A stretch of 64,000 nucleotides of DNA, taken from Marinobacterium nitratireducens. Its GTDB lineage: Bacteria > Pseudomonadota > Gammaproteobacteria > Pseudomonadales > Balneatricaceae. The position numbers and the translations under genes were made by a program. Position 1 is the first letter of the stretch, and each line of letters opens with the position of its first letter. The notes below the pieces were generated by a model, which saw only the letters and a program-made list of their open reading frames with translations, searched no databases and had not been told where the DNA came from. The stretch covers positions 125,632 to 189,631 of the forward strand of contig NZ_BMLT01000011.1 in the NCBI RefSeq assembly GCF_014645375.1, read 5' to 3'. Below, piece by piece: positions 60,455 to 64,000 of the stretch.

Positions 60455-60802
60455 ATGGCGGACAAGGCAAGTTTCAACCGGGAAGACCCGCTGCTGCTGG
60501 AGCAGCAGCTCAGCGACGAAGAGCGGATGGTGTGCCGTACGGTCCAGGGGCTCAAGGGGCCCTTCACCTGCCTGGATTTGGCCCGCTACGGCATCAGCTG
60601 GGGCGCGCTCGGGGCCGCCGAAGCCTGCTGGCATACCGCGCGCCAGCCGGGCGACATGCTCGGCGGTAACGGCATCAGCGACGAGTTTGGCGTCGCACGC
60701 CACCTGGTCAACCTCGAGGTGGTCAACACCTACGGGAGCACCCACGACATCCACGCACTGATCCTGGGCCGCGCCCAGACCGGGCTGCAGGCGTTTTTCT
60801 GA
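60455..60802 (+). pseudogene. gcdH: Internally deleted glutaryl-CoA dehydrogenase relic (gcdH)
   Basis: 115-residue open frame made of three pieces of GcdH (normally about 393 residues). First is the N-terminus (KASFNREDPLLLEQQLSDEE), then the segment GLKGPFTCLDLARYGISWGA through WHTARQ, then the C-terminus from PGDMLGGNGISDEFGVARHL to GRAQTGLQAFF. The FAD-binding core and catalytic glutamate region are missing. Both junctions keep the frame, and a good Shine-Dalgarno (CCGGAGGCATCCCG) precedes the ATG. It cannot be an active dehydrogenase. Whether the small protein is made is unknown. Confidence 0.85.
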
Positions 60803-60829
60803 TCCGCCAGTCGATGATACCGGCGACGG

Positions 60830-62290
60830 TCAGTCGCCGTTACCGCCGGCTTTCTGCTGCGCCCGCCTGATATCCTCGGGCTCGATTTCCCAGGCCTTGA
60901 GGTCGATATCGAGATCGCTGAACCGGCCCGGGTCGAATACCGGCTGCGGGTTGCCGCCCTTGAGCTGACCATCGAAATCGCGCATCAGCCGCAGTCCCGT
61001 CCTGAACAGCAGGATCAGGGTGACCAGGTTGACCAGCGCCAGCAGGCCCATGGTGACATCGGCGAAAGCGAACGCCGTGCCAAGATCGGTGGTGGCGCCC
61101 CAGCAGATCAGCGCGATGACCGCGATGCGAAAGGCGTTGAACAGATGCTTGTTCTCGTTGCTGAAGAAGTTGAGGCTGTTCTCGCCGAGGTAGTAGTTGT
61201 ACAGCATGGTGCTGAAGCCGAACAGCATCAGCGCGATGCTGACGAAGCTTCGTCCCCATTCGCCGACATGATCGGCCAGCGCCGTCTGGGTCAGGGCCAC
61301 ACCGCCGACGTCGGCACCGCTGGCCGGGTCCCAGGCGCCGCTGAGCAGGATGATGAAGGCGGTCGAGGAGCAGATGATCAGGGTGTCGATAAATACCGAG
61401 AACGCCTGAACGATGCCCTGGCTGGCCGGGTGCGGCACATAGGCGACGGCGGCGACGTTCGGCGCGCTGCCGAGCCCCGCCTCGTTGGAGAACAGGCCGC
61501 GCTTGACCCCGAGCATGATGGCGGCGCCGATACCGCCGCCAATGGCCGGCTCGAGCCCGAAGGCGCTCTTGACGATCAGCGCGATGACGCCGGGAATCTC
61601 GGCGAGGTTCAGCGCCAGTACCACCAGGGCGATCAGGATATAGCTGCCGGCCATGATCGGTACCAGCACTTCCGAAACCCTGGCAATGCGCTTGACGCCG
61701 CCGAAGATGATCAGCCCGACGACGATCGCCAGGCCGATGCCGGTGTAGAGCACCGGCACTCCGAAGGCGTCGCCGAACGAGGTCGCCACCGAATAGGACT
61801 GCAGCGCGGTGAAGCCGAGGCCGAAGGTGACCAGCAGCAATACCGAGTAAACGCCGGCGAGCCATTTCCAGCTGTGGCCGAGCCCGTGGGAAATATAGTA
61901 GGCCGGGCCGCCGCGGTAGGTGCCGTCGGGCTCGGAGCGCTTGTAGGCCTGCGCCAGGGTGCATTCGAGATAGCTGGTGGCCATGCCCATCAGGCCGACC
62001 ACCCACATCCAGAAGATGGCGCCCGGGCCGCCCAGGGTGATCGCCACCGCGACACCGGCGATATTGCCGCCGCCGACGCGACCCGCGACCGACAGCACCA
62101 GTGCCTGAAAGGAACTCAGGTGGCCGTACTTGTCGTGCTTGAACGCCTGACTGGCGCTGAGAATGCGGAACATGCGGCCGAAATAGCGAAACTGCACGAA
62201 GCGCGAGGCGATGGTGAAGCCGACGCCGACAATGATCAGCAACGCGATCAGCACCTTGCTCCAGAGAATGTCGTTGAGAAAATCCAGCAT
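60830..62290 (-). CDS. Alanine/glycine:cation symporter (AGCS family)
   Basis: Sodium-coupled amino-acid importer, 486 residues with about eleven membrane segments. Family signatures are LSVAGRVGGGNIAGVAVAIT near residue 68, GGPGAIFWMWVVGLMGMATS and KRGLFSNEAGLGSAPNVAAV near 260. The first G-x-G motif reads GRVGGGNIAGVA, where many homologues have GTVGTGNIAGV; a minor difference. A soluble C-terminal tail (EIEPEDIRRAQQKAGGNGD) ends the protein. The start follows CAGGAGGAGCCCA, a strong ribosome binding site. Confidence 0.92.
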   Translation of the reverse strand: MLDFLNDILWSKVLIALLIIVGVGFTIASRFVQFRYFGRMFRILSASQAFKHDKYGHLSSFQALVLSVAGRVGGGNIAGVAVAITLGGPGAIFWMWVVGLMGMATSYLECTLAQAYKRSEPDGTYRGGPAYYISHGLGHSWKWLAGVYSVLLLVTFGLGFTALQSYSVATSFGDAFGVPVLYTGIGLAIVVGLIIFGGVKRIARVSEVLVPIMAGSYILIALVVLALNLAEIPGVIALIVKSAFGLEPAIGGGIGAAIMLGVKRGLFSNEAGLGSAPNVAAVAYVPHPASQGIVQAFSVFIDTLIICSSTAFIILLSGAWDPASGADVGGVALTQTALADHVGEWGRSFVSIALMLFGFSTMLYNYYLGENSLNFFSNENKHLFNAFRIAVIALICWGATTDLGTAFAFADVTMGLLALVNLVTLILLFRTGLRLMRDFDGQLKGGNPQPVFDPGRFSDLDIDLKAWEIEPEDIRRAQQKAGGNGD

Positions 62291-62444
62291 TGGGCTCCTC
62301 CTGAGGCATTGGGGGTGATGACCCGCCAGGCGATGACGTGCCCCTTTCGGTCAGGGAAATTGCCGATACTGCAGGAGGCCAGTTGGGGTCGAGAGGGTCG
62401 TGTTTTGGTTCTTCGTAAATTAGCGGGAAACCGCAAACCAAAAT

Positions 62445-62627
62445 GTAGGATGGGTGAAGCCCCCACCGGTGCTGCCTTGCCGATTAGCACAGTCGCCTGG
62501 GGCGGCGGAACCCATCAATGAATCCGGTTCCACGTAATGGTTTGACATCTCAAGATGGGTTACACGACGCCCTGGCTAAGTCAGAACCGGATATCCCGTG
62601 CCCTGGCGCCGTTCCACCCATCCTACG
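62445..62627. repeat. Two opposed GGATGGGT palindromic repeats
   Basis: Unit one, 62445-62516, runs GTAGGATGGGTGAAGC to GGCGGAACCCATC. Unit two, 62553-62627, runs AGATGGGTTACACGACG to GGCGCCGTTCCACCCATCCT. Unit two is closely similar to the reversed 44919-44993 unit. The 62291-62730 gap contains these and nothing coding that I can support. Confidence 0.65.
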
Positions 62628-62730
62628 AATTACGTCATCTTCCCGCTGAATAGCGATAAACCTATTTTTTAGCGTAGACAGTTTCTGGAAACCTGTCGGC
62701 TGAAGGCCCCTTTTCCGGGACCTGGGACTA

Positions 62731-63744
62731 TCAGGTTGTGCACTCGCCGCACAGCGAACTGTCCAGTGCCTGTCTCAGCGCTTCGCCTTCATAACCTCGG
62801 GCGATCAGCACCTGCAGCTTGGCGAACGCGGCTTCCGGTGTGATATCGCGACCGGCGACGACGCCGATACGGTTGAGCGCGGCGCCGGTGGCATAGGCGC
62901 CCTGGATGACCGCGCCCCGGTCGCATTGGGTGATGTTGAGCACGGCGATACCGCGGTCGCAGGCCTGCGCCAGTGTATCCATCAGCTCCCTGTTGGCGTC
63001 CGGCGGGTTGCCGACACCGTAGGTCTGCAGGATCAACCCCCTGATGGCGCTGTGATCCAGAATGCCCGCCAGCGTCCGCGCCGGAATGCCGGGATAGACC
63101 GGCAACAGGGCGACGGCGTTCGGGTCGAACACCGGCGCCTCGAGCTTCGGCTCGCCGGCCGGCAGCAGCAGCGATGTCTGCAGTTCGATATCGATGCCGA
63201 CCCGTCCCAGCCAGGGGAAGTTGGGTGAATCGAAGGCATCGAGGCCGTCACTCCTGACCTTGCGGCTGCGGTTGCCGCGCAGCAGTCTGCCGTTGAACAG
63301 CACGCAGACTTCCGGTATCGGCCGGTTGCCGGCCAGCAGCAGCGCCGTGATCAGGTTGTCCAGCGCGTCGTTGCGCAGCTCCGCCAGCGGAATCTGGGAG
63401 CCGGTCAGAATGACCGGCTTGTCCAGCTGCTGCAGCATGAACGACAGTGCCGAGGCGGTGTAGGCCAGGGTATCGGTGCCATGCAGAATGACGAAACCGT
63501 CGTAGCGCTGCCAGTGCTTGGCCAAACAGCGCCCGATGCGACGCCAGTCGTCCGGCACCAGGTTGGCGCTGTCGATCAGGTCGTCGAACTCCAGCAGGTC
63601 GTAGTCGGGTAGCTGCGCCGTGGCGCGGCTGTCGAGCTGCTGCAGCAGGCGGTCGTGGAACCCCGGCATCGGCACGTAGCCCTCGGCCGAGGGCAGCATG
63701 CCGATGGTGCCGCCGGTGTACAGAATCAGGATGCGCCGGCTCAC
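62731..63744 (-). CDS. ansA: Type I L-asparaginase
   Basis: Cytoplasmic asparaginase of 337 residues. The GTG at 63744 is used because AGGAGG stands five bases upstream; it overlaps the aspA stop (GTGA). The two active-site threonine regions are ILILYTGGTIGMLPS near residue 10 and FVILHGTDTLAYTASALSFM near 90, with KPVILTGSQIPL between them and the C-terminus. It lacks a signal peptide, as expected for the type I enzyme. With aspA it converts asparagine via aspartate to fumarate. Confidence 0.93.
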   Translation of the reverse strand: MSRRILILYTGGTIGMLPSAEGYVPMPGFHDRLLQQLDSRATAQLPDYDLLEFDDLIDSANLVPDDWRRIGRCLAKHWQRYDGFVILHGTDTLAYTASALSFMLQQLDKPVILTGSQIPLAELRNDALDNLITALLLAGNRPIPEVCVLFNGRLLRGNRSRKVRSDGLDAFDSPNFPWLGRVGIDIELQTSLLLPAGEPKLEAPVFDPNAVALLPVYPGIPARTLAGILDHSAIRGLILQTYGVGNPPDANRELMDTLAQACDRGIAVLNITQCDRGAVIQGAYATGAALNRIGVVAGRDITPEAAFAKLQVLIARGYEGEALRQALDSSLCGECTT

Positions 63745-64000
63745 AGGACCTCCTGTACCGGCGCCAGCATCGCCTGTGGGCTGAGCAGCCGGTCGAGCTG
63801 GATTTCCTCCAGCAGGCCTTCGGCGATCACCAGTTCCCGCACCGTGGCGCCGCTGGTCAGGGCGGTGGTGGCGATGCGCGAGGCGTTGCTGTAACCGATG
63901 TGCGGCACCAGTGCGGTGATGATACCGATGCTGTGATCGACGTGACGGGCGCACTGCTCGCGGTTGGCGCGGATACCGCGGATGCAGCGCTCCTCGAGCA
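63741..64000 (-). CDS. aspA: Aspartate ammonia-lyase, C-terminal part (runs off the window)
   Basis: The last 85 codons are visible, ending AMLAPVQEVL. HSIGIITALVPHIGYSNASR and LTSGATVRELVIAEGLLEEI match the C-terminal tail of aspartase/class II fumarases, and the coupling to ansA by a four-base overlap favours aspartase over fumarase. The N-terminal part and catalytic loop are outside the window, so specificity rests on context. Confidence 0.8.
   Translation of the reverse strand, partial: LEERCIRGIRANREQCARHVDHSIGIITALVPHIGYSNASRIATTALTSGATVRELVIAEGLLEEIQLDRLLSPQAMLAPVQEVL

Overview
The window is 64 kb of GC-rich DNA from the chromosome of a gammaproteobacterium. Gene content (long-form dapD, greB, letAB, fumC with an NPVIPEA-type signature loop, a Pseudomonas-like REP doublet, a dctPQM TRAP system) points to the Pseudomonadales/Oceanospirillales area. 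This is inference from families; no rRNA or marker gene was seen that would fix the genus. I recognised no tRNA, rRNA or CRISPR array.

Layout. 1-11.1 kb: greB, a DMT exporter, a Gly-rich secreted protein, then a long minus-strand run fumC, dapC, an ArsC-like protein, dapD, dapE, rlmA and three small genes; dapC/dapD/dapE give the succinylase branch of lysine/diaminopimelate synthesis. 11.3-19.6 kb: PilZ protein, alpha/beta hydrolase, a glycerate-kinase-like protein, the lipid-transport pair letA-letB with a trailing lipoprotein, and a fructosamine-kinase-like gene. 19.7-22.1 kb: a tight run pdxH, carboxylesterase, slyD-like, GDSL esterase. 22.1-24.2 kb: an AT-rich patch with a small plasmid-flavoured gene, a lytic transglycosylase and an SMR transporter. 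24.3-27.5 kb: a TRAP transporter behind a candidate sigma-54 promoter. 27.5-35 kb: DUF1499 lipoprotein, pirin, Ycf46-like AAA ATPase, GFA protein, acyltransferase, DUF4399 protein, Ala-rich lipoprotein and dacB. 35.6-48.2 kb: a complete group 3b [NiFe]-hydrogenase locus, with maturation genes (hypF, protease, hypA-E) on the minus strand and structural genes (hydB, hydG, hydD, hydA) on the plus strand. 48.3-64 kb: DnaJ-related protein, DUF2726 protein, a histidine-kinase-like protein with an altered ATP site, a large P-loop protein, a FUSC transporter, an M20 hydrolase, SulP, LysR and MarR regulators, remnants of dctP and gcdH, an alanine/sodium symporter, ansA and the 3' end of aspA.

The most unusual layer is the set of small non-autonomous elements. 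One family (copies at 1-268 and 32477-32744, a 64-bp deletion form at 18713-18776, a possible end remnant at 30864) has GGGAACC-type inverted ends. A second (12564-12834) has CTAGTGTACTG ends, yet shares an internal hairpin module with the first, including two compensatory base-pair changes. The copy at 32477-32744 lies inside the DUF4399 coding sequence, and the one in-frame stop that its sister copy carries is a sense codon there. The second-family element sits exactly at a stop codon and appears to have split a two-gene operon.

Other anomalies: the hydrogenase structural operon is interrupted by a secreted trypsin-like protease on the opposite strand; dacB is one base out of frame at a run of seven G; a gcdH gene survives as an in-frame, internally deleted 115-residue relic with a good ribosome binding site.
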